Source: Firmicutes bacterium UBA3932 (lineage in GTDB: Bacteria; Bacillota; Clostridia; Peptostreptococcales; Anaerovoracaceae). From it: a DNA stretch of 16,663 nt. The notes under the pieces are model-generated. The model ran no database searches. It had not been told where the DNA came from and saw only the letters and a program-made list of their open reading frames with translations. Position numbers and translations under genes: made by a program. The stretch spans positions 1 through 16,663 of the forward strand of contig DGEG01000007.1 of the NCBI GenBank assembly GCA_002385825.1. The letters run 5' to 3'. Of this stretch, positions 7,488-13,490 are shown piece by piece (the first letter of the stretch is position 1; the number at the start of each line of letters is the position of its first letter).

Positions 7488-7577
7488 ATTATAATATAAC
7501 GAGATAACGAGGCACAAGATAGGGCGATATGAGAAAGTCAATATGCTGCCAAAAGATAAAAGGAGAGCAATGTCAAT

Positions 7578-8552
7578 ATGAAGTATTATTTCCATATGTC
7601 ATCCTCGTATGATCCATGGTATAACCTGGCCGCGGACGAATATTTTCAGAACACCATGAGGGGCGACTTTGTAGTTTTATACCTTTATATAAATCAGAAC
7701 GCAGTCATAATCGGGAAAAATCAAAATGCATGGAAAGAGTGCAACCTGGACAGCATGAACCGGGACGGGGTCAAGCTCGTGCGCCGGACCACCGGCGGAG
7801 GAGCCGTATTCCACGACATAGGGAACTTGAACTTTTCTTTCCACGCCAATGAGAGCAACTATGATTTAGAAAAGCAAATAAGAACCATTTTAACCGCGGT
7901 GCAGGACTTGGGAATCCAAGCCGAATTTTCGGGGCGAAATGACATAACGGTAGAGGGCAAGAAGTTTTCGGGCAACGCTTTCAGCATCAAGAAAGGCAAC
8001 TACCTGCATCACGGTACGTTGCTCATCGATACGGACCTGACCCGGCTTGAAAACTACTTGAATGTTTCGGAGCAAAAGATACGTTCCAAGGGAATTGAAT
8101 CGGTGAGATCCCGAGTATGCAACTTGAAGGATTATAACCCTGATATAACCGTGGATGACATGGTAGCTGCATTGAAAAAAGCTTTTGAAAAGCAATACGG
8201 AAAGCCGGAAGAATTCGTGTTTCCCGAAGGAGCGGAAGAAGAGATAAACGAGCTGTATCAAAGACACGCTTCCTGGGAGTGGCGTCTTGGCAGTGCCATG
8301 CAGTTTGATTATGAGACGGAACACCGGTTCCCCTGGGGTGGGGTTGAGTTGCTGTTATCCGTCAAAGACGGCCGCATCAATAAGGTTGAGATGTATACGG
8401 ATGCGCTGGATACGGAATTGCCGGTTGTGATAAAGAATGCATTGACAGGTTCACGCTTTAACTCGGAGGAAATGTGGGAAAAGCTGAGAAAACACAGTTC
8501 TTCTGAGCAGATTAGCGATATGGCAGATTACATCCTTTCATTAAGGTTGTAG
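7578..8552 (+). CDS. lplA: Lipoate-protein ligase
   Basis: The enzyme activates free lipoate with ATP and attaches it to the lysine of lipoyl domains, so it charges 2-oxo acid dehydrogenase subunits. It is a 324-aa cytoplasmic protein with the LplA catalytic domain and the C-terminal accessory domain (about 245-324). The lipoate-binding loop RRTTGGGAVFHD is at 69-80 and the catalytic-lysine motif GKKFSGNA at 127-134; HHGTLL follows at 144-149. The ATG lies 12 bases after AGGAG. A three-codon frame (ATG TCA ATA TGA, from 7570) sits between the ribosome binding site and this start and overlaps it. It is divergent from the AI-2E gene and close to the regulator and the operon whose E2 and E3 need lipoylation. 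No lipoyl synthase or octanoyltransferase lies in the window. Confidence 0.95.
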   Translation: MKYYFHMSSSYDPWYNLAADEYFQNTMRGDFVVLYLYINQNAVIIGKNQNAWKECNLDSMNRDGVKLVRRTTGGGAVFHDIGNLNFSFHANESNYDLEKQIRTILTAVQDLGIQAEFSGRNDITVEGKKFSGNAFSIKKGNYLHHGTLLIDTDLTRLENYLNVSEQKIRSKGIESVRSRVCNLKDYNPDITVDDMVAALKKAFEKQYGKPEEFVFPEGAEEEINELYQRHASWEWRLGSAMQFDYETEHRFPWGGVELLLSVKDGRINKVEMYTDALDTELPVVIKNALTGSRFNSEEMWEKLRKHSSSEQISDMADYILSLRL

Positions 8553-8604
8553 GTGGCGGGAGGGCAAACAAATAAAGCATTCTCCTTCTATTCTTCCTGC
8601 CACC
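8552..8604 (+). other. Stem-loop at the 3' end of lplA mRNA
   Basis: GGTGGCGGGAGG (8552-8563) can pair with CTTCCTGCCACC (8593-8604) over 12 bp, including two G-U pairs. It starts at the last base of the lplA stop codon. No T run follows, so it is not a classical terminator; it may stabilise the mRNA end. Confidence 0.4.
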
Positions 8605-8618
8605 AATAATTTGAAAAA

Positions 8619-8664
8619 GGTGTCCGGCATCAGATACAATAAGTTGTAATAAGTGCCAGACACC
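8619..8664. repeat. Inverted repeat, GGTGTCYGGCA family
   Basis: GGTGTCCGGCA (8619-8629) and TGCCAGACACC (8654-8664) are inverted with one mismatch over 11 bp, around a 24-base loop. GGTGTC-GGCA ends of this kind recur in Firmicute genomes as small palindromic repeats; that link is from memory and not verified here. Confidence 0.55.
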
Positions 8665-8677
8665 AAATGTAGACAAT

Positions 8678-8714
8678 GGGACGGTCCTTTTTTTTAACTC
8701 AAAAGTACCGTCCC
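8678..8714. repeat. Inverted repeat, GGGACGGT/ACCGTCCC family
   Basis: GGGACGGT (8678-8685) and ACCGTCCC (8707-8714) are perfect 8-bp inverted arms around a 21-base loop that contains T8. The core resembles the GGGACTGTCCC palindrome found three times in this window, so it may be a diverged relative. Confidence 0.55.
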
Positions 8715-8778
8715 TTATGATTTATTTTTGCAACTCTTTTAGAGCGTAAAGTTGCGCTCCGGCGAGTACAAGCAAGTG

Positions 8779-8804
8779 CCAATCGGGCAGGGCGGGCTGA
8801 TTGG
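8779..8804. repeat. Small inverted repeat CCAATC/GATTGG
   Basis: CCAATC (8779-8784) and GATTGG (8799-8804) are 6-bp arms enclosing a 14-base G-rich loop. This short hairpin is part of the cluster, and no function is apparent. Confidence 0.35.
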
Positions 8805-8825
8805 ATCGTAAATGTGCAAAAAATC

Positions 8826-8877
8826 GAGTTATGTGTGGATTATTGGGGCAATAACCTTGGAATTCCACACATAACTC
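8826..8877. repeat. Long inverted repeat with nested hairpins
   Basis: GAGTTATGTGTGGA (8826-8839) and its exact complement TCCACACATAACTC (8864-8877) form a 14-bp stem. Inside are TTATTG-GGG-CAATAA (a perfect 6-bp hairpin) and GGAATTCC. The nested symmetry suggests a small mobile or structured element rather than random sequence. I recognise no transposase or known family. Confidence 0.6.
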
Positions 8878-8912
8878 AACTTTTTGTCCGCACCCCCAAG
8901 CTTTTACCAAAC

Positions 8913-8949
8913 GCAAAAATCAAAAGGGACTGTCCCTTTTGATTTTTGC
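8913..8949 (-). terminator. Palindromic terminator of acoR (dispersed repeat copy 3)
   Basis: This is a perfect inverted repeat with 18-bp arms around one central T and core TCAAAAGGGACTGTCCC. It begins two bases after the acoR stop codon and ends in a T5 run on the minus strand. It is the same element as at 3638-3670 and 5008-5046, here in the transcription direction of the minus strand. Confidence 0.85.
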
Positions 8950-8951
8950 AT

Positions 8952-10970
8952 TTATCTAAAGGTGTTGTAATCGATATTGTATTTCTGCATTTTCCGGTAC
9001 ATGGTCCTCCGGCTGATACCCAGCATCTCAGCCGCCTTTTTCACATTGCCCTGGCACTTTTCAAGGCTGGACACCACAAGGTTGTATTCGGCGGACTCCA
9101 GATTGAGGACTGAAGGAACGCTTTCACGTTCAACAACAGTTTCTTTTTTGATGTCAGAGATACCGGTGCTTTGAAGGATGTGGGTGGGCAAATGTTCGGG
9201 TAAAATCATGTTATTATCGGTGATGTTGACCGCTCTTTCAATGGTGTTTTCCAATTCGCGGATGTTGCCCGGCCACGTGTATCTCGTAAGTATGTCGTAA
9301 ACCCTTGGGTCCACAGAATATGTAATGCCTTTCGACGAGCTGAATCCTTTAATGAAGTAATCCGTCAATTCCAGGATGTCATCTCCCCGTTCCCTTAAGG
9401 GAGGAATTCGGATGGAGAGGACGTTGAGGCGGTAGTACAGATCGTCACGGAAAGTCTTGTCCTTCACGGCCTCTCTCAGGTCCCTGTTGGTGGCTGCTAT
9501 GATGCGCACATCAATTGGTTTTGGATACTTACCTCCGATTCTCACAACCTCACGGGTTTCCAGAACCCGAAGGAGAGTGACCTGAACGTCTAACGGCATC
9601 TCACCTATTTCATCGAGGAACAGGGTGCCCCCGTCTGCCAATTCGAACTTGCCCGGATGACCGTCCTTGTTGGCTCCCGTAAAAGCTCCCCGCTCGTAGC
9701 CGAACAGTTCGCTTTCCACCAATCCTTTTGGCAAAGCGCCGCAGTTGATGGCAACAAAAGGTCCGGTAGAGTATTTGCTTGCACTGTGTATGGCTTGGGC
9801 CACCAGTTCCTTACCCGTACCGCTTTCGCCCAGAATAAGAATGTTTGAACTGCTGCTGGCGGCCCTTTTACACTCGTATATCATTTTTTTAGTGGTGTTA
9901 GAGGAACCTATGATGGAATCGAAAGTATAATTGGGCTTAAAACCGCTGATGCGATTGACCAACCGATTGATCCTTTTCGTCTCGTTAAAGCGAAGCACCA
10001 TGCCTTCCTGGAGGCCGTGACTGTCGTAGAGAAAGTTAAGGCTCATGTTGAACTTCATGGGAGGCGCAGAAGAATCCACCGGATAGACATCGATTTCCTT
10101 ATTGTAGACTTCATTGTCCAGTAGAGAGGTGTTGTCAGCATCCGATTCATCGAAGCGGATAAACTCAAAAAGGCTTTTGCCTATGACGGATCGATTTCTC
10201 AAATTGAGCATTGTCAGAAATTTTGAGTTGACCTGGATAATTTCATACTCGCTGTTCAGCAGCACCAATCCGGAAGCCATGGTTTCAATAATCCGGTTCC
10301 TCTGGTTGCTCACTTTCTCCAGTTCCATATAAGCGGTCATAAGCCTTAATTGATTGGAAATACCGTCTACTGCGCTTATGACCATTCCCAAAGTATGGAG
10401 ATGAATAGCGTGGGCTCTTCCGGTAATATTGAGACAGCCTAAGAGCCGTCCTTCAGTATCAAATATGGGGGCGCTGCTGCAGCTGTAGTCCTTATGAGGT
10501 TTTACATAGTGTTCTTCGCCCCACATCTGAATGGGCTTTTTCAAAAAAAGTCCCGTACCTATGGCGTTGGTACCGGCATATTGTTCGCTGCGGTTTGCAC
10601 CTACCACCAGCTTTGAATACGACCTGCCGCGCTCTATAATATCCTGATCACCGATCAGGTCCAGGATATAGCCGTCTTTATCCGCTAGCAGGAGATAAAA
10701 ACCGGAGCCTTTCACTATGGAGTACAGCTTTTCCATATAGGGCCTGGTAATTTCAATCAAAAACTTGTTGTCTTCCATCCTCTTTTGCAAGTCATCGGGG
10801 GGCAGGAGAGCTGTTTTTGAATTATATGGATCCACCAGGTAAGAACGGGAACGAACCCATGATTCGTAAATCTCCGGCCGGATGAAGCTGTAATCATAGG
10901 GTTCGTTATTGATAAATTTTCCCCAAGCTTCACGCAGCCTGTCATTGTATGTAGAATCGAAACCGTGCAT
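8952..10970 (-). CDS. acoR: Sigma-54-dependent enhancer-binding activator, AcoR-like (GAF-PAS-AAA+-Fis HTH)
   Basis: This transcription activator opens sigma-54 promoters using ATP; AcoR homologues activate acetoin catabolism. The 672-aa protein shows a GAF-like sensor (about 75-210), a PAS domain (about 225-330), and a complete AAA+ domain with Walker A GESGTGKE at 381-388, the sigma-54 contact loop GAFTGA at 428-433 and Walker B GGTLFLDEIGE at 447-457. A Fis-type helix-turn-helix lies at about 642-665 (KKAAEMLGISRRTMYRKM). There is no phosphoacceptor receiver domain, so it probably senses a small molecule directly. The frame extends to an ATG at 10994, but that start has no ribosome binding site. 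The codons for residues 2-4 of the longer form read AAAAGGTGG, which suits the ATG at 10970. It is divergent from the operon it probably controls. Confidence 0.9.
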   Translation of the reverse strand: MHGFDSTYNDRLREAWGKFINNEPYDYSFIRPEIYESWVRSRSYLVDPYNSKTALLPPDDLQKRMEDNKFLIEITRPYMEKLYSIVKGSGFYLLLADKDGYILDLIGDQDIIERGRSYSKLVVGANRSEQYAGTNAIGTGLFLKKPIQMWGEEHYVKPHKDYSCSSAPIFDTEGRLLGCLNITGRAHAIHLHTLGMVISAVDGISNQLRLMTAYMELEKVSNQRNRIIETMASGLVLLNSEYEIIQVNSKFLTMLNLRNRSVIGKSLFEFIRFDESDADNTSLLDNEVYNKEIDVYPVDSSAPPMKFNMSLNFLYDSHGLQEGMVLRFNETKRINRLVNRISGFKPNYTFDSIIGSSNTTKKMIYECKRAASSSSNILILGESGTGKELVAQAIHSASKYSTGPFVAINCGALPKGLVESELFGYERGAFTGANKDGHPGKFELADGGTLFLDEIGEMPLDVQVTLLRVLETREVVRIGGKYPKPIDVRIIAATNRDLREAVKDKTFRDDLYYRLNVLSIRIPPLRERGDDILELTDYFIKGFSSSKGITYSVDPRVYDILTRYTWPGNIRELENTIERAVNITDNNMILPEHLPTHILQSTGISDIKKETVVERESVPSVLNLESAEYNLVVSSLEKCQGNVKKAAEMLGISRRTMYRKMQKYNIDYNTFR

Positions 10971-11074
10971 TGTAACTCGTAACCACCTTTTCATATATAT
11001 TAATGCAAAACCGTATTCTCGCCGTCCTCAATTTCTAAGCATCAGGCGATGCATAAGGAAATGACACGGTTTTC

Positions 11075-11103
11075 AGTATAGCACAATTTTTACTGATTGT
11101 CTA
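11075..11103 (-). promoter_or_regulatory. Sigma-A promoter of acoR with extended -10
   Basis: On the minus strand, TAGACA (11103-11098), 17 bases, then TATACT (11080-11075) preceded by TGC. Each hexamer matches the consensus at 5 of 6 positions and the spacing is ideal. The leader of about 100 bases contains AAAACCGT/ACGGTTTT arms (11007-11014 and 11066-11073) and a GCATC-N4-GATGC hairpin (11039-11052). Confidence 0.65.
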
Positions 11104-11109
11104 ACGATT

Positions 11110-11128
11110 GTGTGACAAAACTGCACAC
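11110..11128 (+). promoter_or_regulatory. Candidate AcoR site A
   Basis: GTGTG-N9-CACAC is a perfect 5+5 dyad around ACAAAACTG. It lies about 300 bases upstream of the operon start point and 6 bases upstream of the acoR -35. It could therefore act as enhancer for the operon and also influence acoR itself. Confidence 0.45.
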
Positions 11129-11157
11129 GCGCCAATCAAGTGAGCAATTTAAGCCCA

Positions 11158-11174
11158 TGTGACATATTTACACG
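11158..11174 (+). promoter_or_regulatory. Candidate AcoR site B
   Basis: TGTGACATATTTACACG has the same GTG-N9-CAC layout as site A and is identical to it at 12 of 17 positions, including TGTGACA at the left end. Confidence 0.45.
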
Positions 11175-11195
11175 TCCAATGTAAACGACACAGCA

Positions 11196-11212
11196 TGACA
11201 CATGTGTACACA
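11196..11212 (+). promoter_or_regulatory. Candidate AcoR site D (weaker)
   Basis: TGACACATGTGTACACA agrees with site B at 12 of 17 positions and contains the perfect 10-bp palindrome ACACATGTGT. It lies about 220 bases upstream of the predicted operon start point. Its left GTG is replaced by GAC, so it fits less well than sites A and B. Confidence 0.3.
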
Positions 11213-11394
11213 ATTCATCGAGTCAGTCCGCAGCGAGGCTAATTTGCCCATATTTTTACATGTCTATCCCATGAATATTGATAAAAAATAACAGAACGAC
11301 AAAAAGTTTAAATCCCGGGAACTCCCTTGAAAAAAGCCGGGAGCGGGGATGCGAGACAAAGAAAAAAATAATTTTTTAACAAACCGGAGGAAGT

Positions 11395-11411
11395 TTGGTA
11401 TGGCATTTGCT
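11395..11411 (+). promoter_or_regulatory. Sigma-54 (-24/-12) promoter of the acoABCL operon
   Basis: TTGGTATGGCATTTGCT matches YTGGCACGrNNNTTGCW at all fixed positions except two. GG is at 11397-11398 and GC at 11409-11410, exactly 10 bases apart. The predicted start point is near 11422. It lies downstream of the candidate enhancer sites and beside a sigma-54 activator gene, which strongly supports the call. Confidence 0.8.
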
Positions 11412-11501
11412 AATTACAATACTGAGAAAAAAATTTCATAATCCAACGCTTTTTTTATATATACGAATATATGCTAAATTTTTATGAGGAGGCAATTCAT
11501 A

Positions 11502-12479
11502 ATGAATGTCAAGACGTATTCAAAAGATCAATTGCTGGCTTGGTACGAGACGATGTACAAAATGAGGAGATTCGAAGAAGAGGTCTTCGAATTCTATAAA
11601 CAGGGACTGATGCCAGGTCTTGCACACCTCTACATGGGTGAAGAAGCCGTTGCAACGGGCGTTTGCGCCGCGTTGAACGATAGTGACTTTATCGGCAGCA
11701 CTCATAGAGGACACGGTCACCTTATCGCCAGAGGGGCAGACATCAAGCGGATGATGGCGGAAATCCTGGGAAAGGTGGACGGTTATTGCAGAGGAAAAGG
11801 CGGATCCATGCACATTATGGCCATGGACAAAGGAATTCTGGGCGCCAACGGCATCGTCGGAGGAGGAATCCCCATTGCTACAGGAGCAGCCTACATGGCT
11901 AAGTATAAAAAGACGGGACAGGTGGCCGTTTCTTTCTTCGGTGACGGCGCTTCCAATGAAGGGACCTTCCATGAAAGCATCAATATGGCCGCCGCTTGGG
12001 ATCTTCCCGTGATCTATGTTCTGGAAAACAACCTTTATGGAATTTCCGTAGATATAAGAGATGTAACAAACACTCCGAACCTGGCGGACAGGGCCATCGG
12101 CTACGGCATACCAGGTGTTATCGTGGACGGCATGGACGTGACGGAGGTTTACGAAGCGGCTAAAGCTGCGATTGAACGCGCCAGAAGCGGAGCCGGCCCC
12201 ACCCTGATTGAATGCAAAACCTACAGATGGCAAGGACACCATGTGGGAGATCCGGCAACCTATAGGAAGCGTAAGAGCGAAACGGAAAAGGAAGATTGGA
12301 TGGCAAAATGCCCCATCGACTGTCTGAAAGCAGAAATGCTGTCAACAAAGAAAGCAAAAGCGTCGGATTTTGAAGCTATTGAAACAGCGGTAAACAAAGA
12401 GATTGAAGAATCCGTTAATTTTGCCAAGGAAAGTCCGTATCCGGATGTGTCCGAAGTCTTTCATGACATTTACGTTTAA
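11502..12479 (+). CDS. acoA: TPP-dependent dehydrogenase E1 alpha subunit, acetoin dehydrogenase type
   Basis: With E1-beta it forms the thiamine-diphosphate heterotetramer that cleaves the substrate (probably acetoin, to acetaldehyde plus an acetyl unit) and passes the acyl group to lipoate on E2. The protein is 325 aa, short like AcoA rather than eukaryote-type PDH. The TPP motif runs from GDG (147-149) to NN (176-177), within GDGASNEGTFHES and VLENN; RGHGH is at 69-73. An upstream in-frame ATG at 11484 is rejected because the AGGAGG (11487-11492) lies inside that extension and is spaced correctly for 11502. It is the first gene of a four-gene operon behind a sigma-54 promoter. The substrate call rests on the AcoR-like neighbour and the AcoA-like sequence; pyruvate or another 2-oxo acid remains possible. 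Confidence 0.87.
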   Translation: MNVKTYSKDQLLAWYETMYKMRRFEEEVFEFYKQGLMPGLAHLYMGEEAVATGVCAALNDSDFIGSTHRGHGHLIARGADIKRMMAEILGKVDGYCRGKGGSMHIMAMDKGILGANGIVGGGIPIATGAAYMAKYKKTGQVAVSFFGDGASNEGTFHESINMAAAWDLPVIYVLENNLYGISVDIRDVTNTPNLADRAIGYGIPGVIVDGMDVTEVYEAAKAAIERARSGAGPTLIECKTYRWQGHHVGDPATYRKRKSETEKEDWMAKCPIDCLKAEMLSTKKAKASDFEAIETAVNKEIEESVNFAKESPYPDVSEVFHDIYV

Positions 12480-12497
12480 TTAGGAGGTAAGGATACG

Positions 12498-13472
12498 ATG
12501 AAAGAAATCACATATGCCCAGGCGATTTGCGAAGCGCTGGATGAAGAAATGGAAAGAGACGAAAATATAGTTTTGTTGGGAGAAGACATCAGTTTTATAG
12601 GCGGAAACTTCAAGACGTCCGTTGGTCTTCTTGAAAAATACGGGGATATGAGAGTGAAGGACACCCCCATATCCGAAGCCGGATTTGTTGGAATGGGAGT
12701 TGGTATGGCCCTTACCGGTTTGCGACCGGTTATCGAATTGATGTTTTCCGATTTCCTGCTGGTGGCGGCGGATCAAGTAATAAATCAGGCTGCAAAGATC
12801 CGCTATATGTCCGGAGGGCAGGTAAACGTACCCATGGTAATCCGGGCACCCATCGGAGCCGGAAGATCTTCGGCGGCTCAGCATTCTCAGAGCATGCAGG
12901 CAATGGTTTCTCAATTCCCCGGACTGATCGTTGTGGTTCCGTCCACGGCCCAGGAAGCAAAGGGATTGTTGAAAACAGCCATAAGAGACAACAACCCGGT
13001 GCTTTTCTTTGAGCACAAGATGGAATATAACAAAAAGTTCCTGGTGGATGACGTGGTGGAGCCCATTCCTTTCGGCAAGGCCAATGTGGTCAGAGAAGGG
13101 AAGGATATCACCATCGTGGCGACGTCCTCTTTAGTAATGAAATCCCAAGAAGCTGCGGAAAAGCTGGAGAAAGAAGGGATTTCCGTTGAGGTTATAGATC
13201 TGAGAACCATAGTGCCTTTGGACATAGATACAGTAGTGGAGTCCGTAAAGAAGACCGGTAAGCTCATCGTTGCGGATGAAGCTCACGAAAGATGCGGTGT
13301 AGGAGCCGAAATCGGGTTCCAGATCATGGAGAAGGCTTTCTACTACCTGGATGCACCGGTGGGACGGGTCAACACTCCAAATGTACCGCTGCCTTTCAGC
13401 CCTGCACTGGAGTTCCCAATCATTCCATCCGTAGACAGAATCTATAAAAAGGTTGTAGAAATGGTCAAGTAG
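12498..13472 (+). CDS. acoB: TPP-dependent dehydrogenase E1 beta subunit, acetoin dehydrogenase type
   Basis: This is the partner of E1-alpha in the decarboxylase/cleavage component, of transketolase pyrimidine-binding type, 324 aa. Visible features are the N-terminal GEDI at 28-31 and PISEAGFVG at 57-65, whose Glu60 corresponds to the residue that activates the TPP aminopyrimidine. GAGRSSAAQHSQS at 120-132 carries the conserved histidine (H129), and the C-terminal transketolase domain has IDLRTIVPLD at about 235-244 and an ADEAHERCG stretch. The ATG follows AGGAGG. It is 18 bases after acoA and 18 before the E2 gene, so it is co-transcribed and probably made in equal amounts to E1-alpha. Confidence 0.92.
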   Translation: MKEITYAQAICEALDEEMERDENIVLLGEDISFIGGNFKTSVGLLEKYGDMRVKDTPISEAGFVGMGVGMALTGLRPVIELMFSDFLLVAADQVINQAAKIRYMSGGQVNVPMVIRAPIGAGRSSAAQHSQSMQAMVSQFPGLIVVVPSTAQEAKGLLKTAIRDNNPVLFFEHKMEYNKKFLVDDVVEPIPFGKANVVREGKDITIVATSSLVMKSQEAAEKLEKEGISVEVIDLRTIVPLDIDTVVESVKKTGKLIVADEAHERCGVGAEIGFQIMEKAFYYLDAPVGRVNTPNVPLPFSPALEFPIIPSVDRIYKKVVEMVK

Positions 13473-13490
13473 CAAGGAAGTGAGGAAGTC

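Larger units (their letters stand above)
7190..7577. other. Divergent regulatory region between the AI-2E gene and lplA
   Basis: These 388 bases hold promoters rather than a gene. In order they contain a sigma-A-like promoter reading left (7214-7243), a GTGTG-N9-CACAC dyad (7347-7365), a short CTGCC/GGCAG stem (7379-7400 area), a strong -24/-12 promoter for lplA (7471-7487) and the lplA leader. An 88-codon frame at 7233-7499 runs across these sites, has no family features, and is judged spurious. Confidence 0.6.
8553..8951. other. Hairpin-rich intergenic region between lplA and acoR
   Basis: These 399 bases lie between convergent genes and have no convincing gene. A 64-codon frame on the minus strand (8722-8916) only reads through the repeats. 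The stretch carries five separate inverted repeats, listed individually. It looks like an accumulation site for small palindromic elements at a safe position downstream of two genes. Confidence 0.6.
10971..11501. other. Divergent control region between acoR and the dehydrogenase operon
   Basis: This 531-bp region has no gene. It contains the acoR promoter, three related 17-bp sites (11111-11212), an AT-rich stretch rich in A and T tracts that could bend DNA, an imperfect inverted repeat (ATCCC..CTCCC at 11312-11326 against GGGAG..GGGAT at 11339-11350), and the -24/-12 promoter. This is the classical layout for a sigma-54 operon: enhancers, bendable spacer, promoter. Confidence 0.7.

Noticed and set aside
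7490..7495. Perfect TATAAT before lplA as a sigma-A -10
   Set aside because: The hexamer 17 bases upstream (AATGTT) is a poor -35, while the overlapping -24/-12 element is nearly perfect. A minor basal promoter cannot be excluded.
7233..7499. 88-codon open frame upstream of lplA
   Set aside because: It has no family features, and it runs through the -24/-12 promoter and the dyad. The spacing and consensus of those elements explain the sequence better than a gene.
8722..8916. 64-codon minus-strand frame in the hairpin cluster
   Set aside because: It consists of the inverted repeats themselves, with no ribosome binding site and no recognisable domain.
11179..11193. ATGTAAACGACAC as a CcpA (cre) site in the aco control region
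   Set aside because: Only the left half agrees with the cre consensus; the right half has several mismatches. CcpA control of aco genes is known in Bacillus, but this site is too weak to list.
11484..11501. Upstream in-frame ATG extending acoA by six codons
   Set aside because: The AGGAGG lies inside this extension at the right distance from 11502, and nothing resembling a ribosome binding site precedes 11484.
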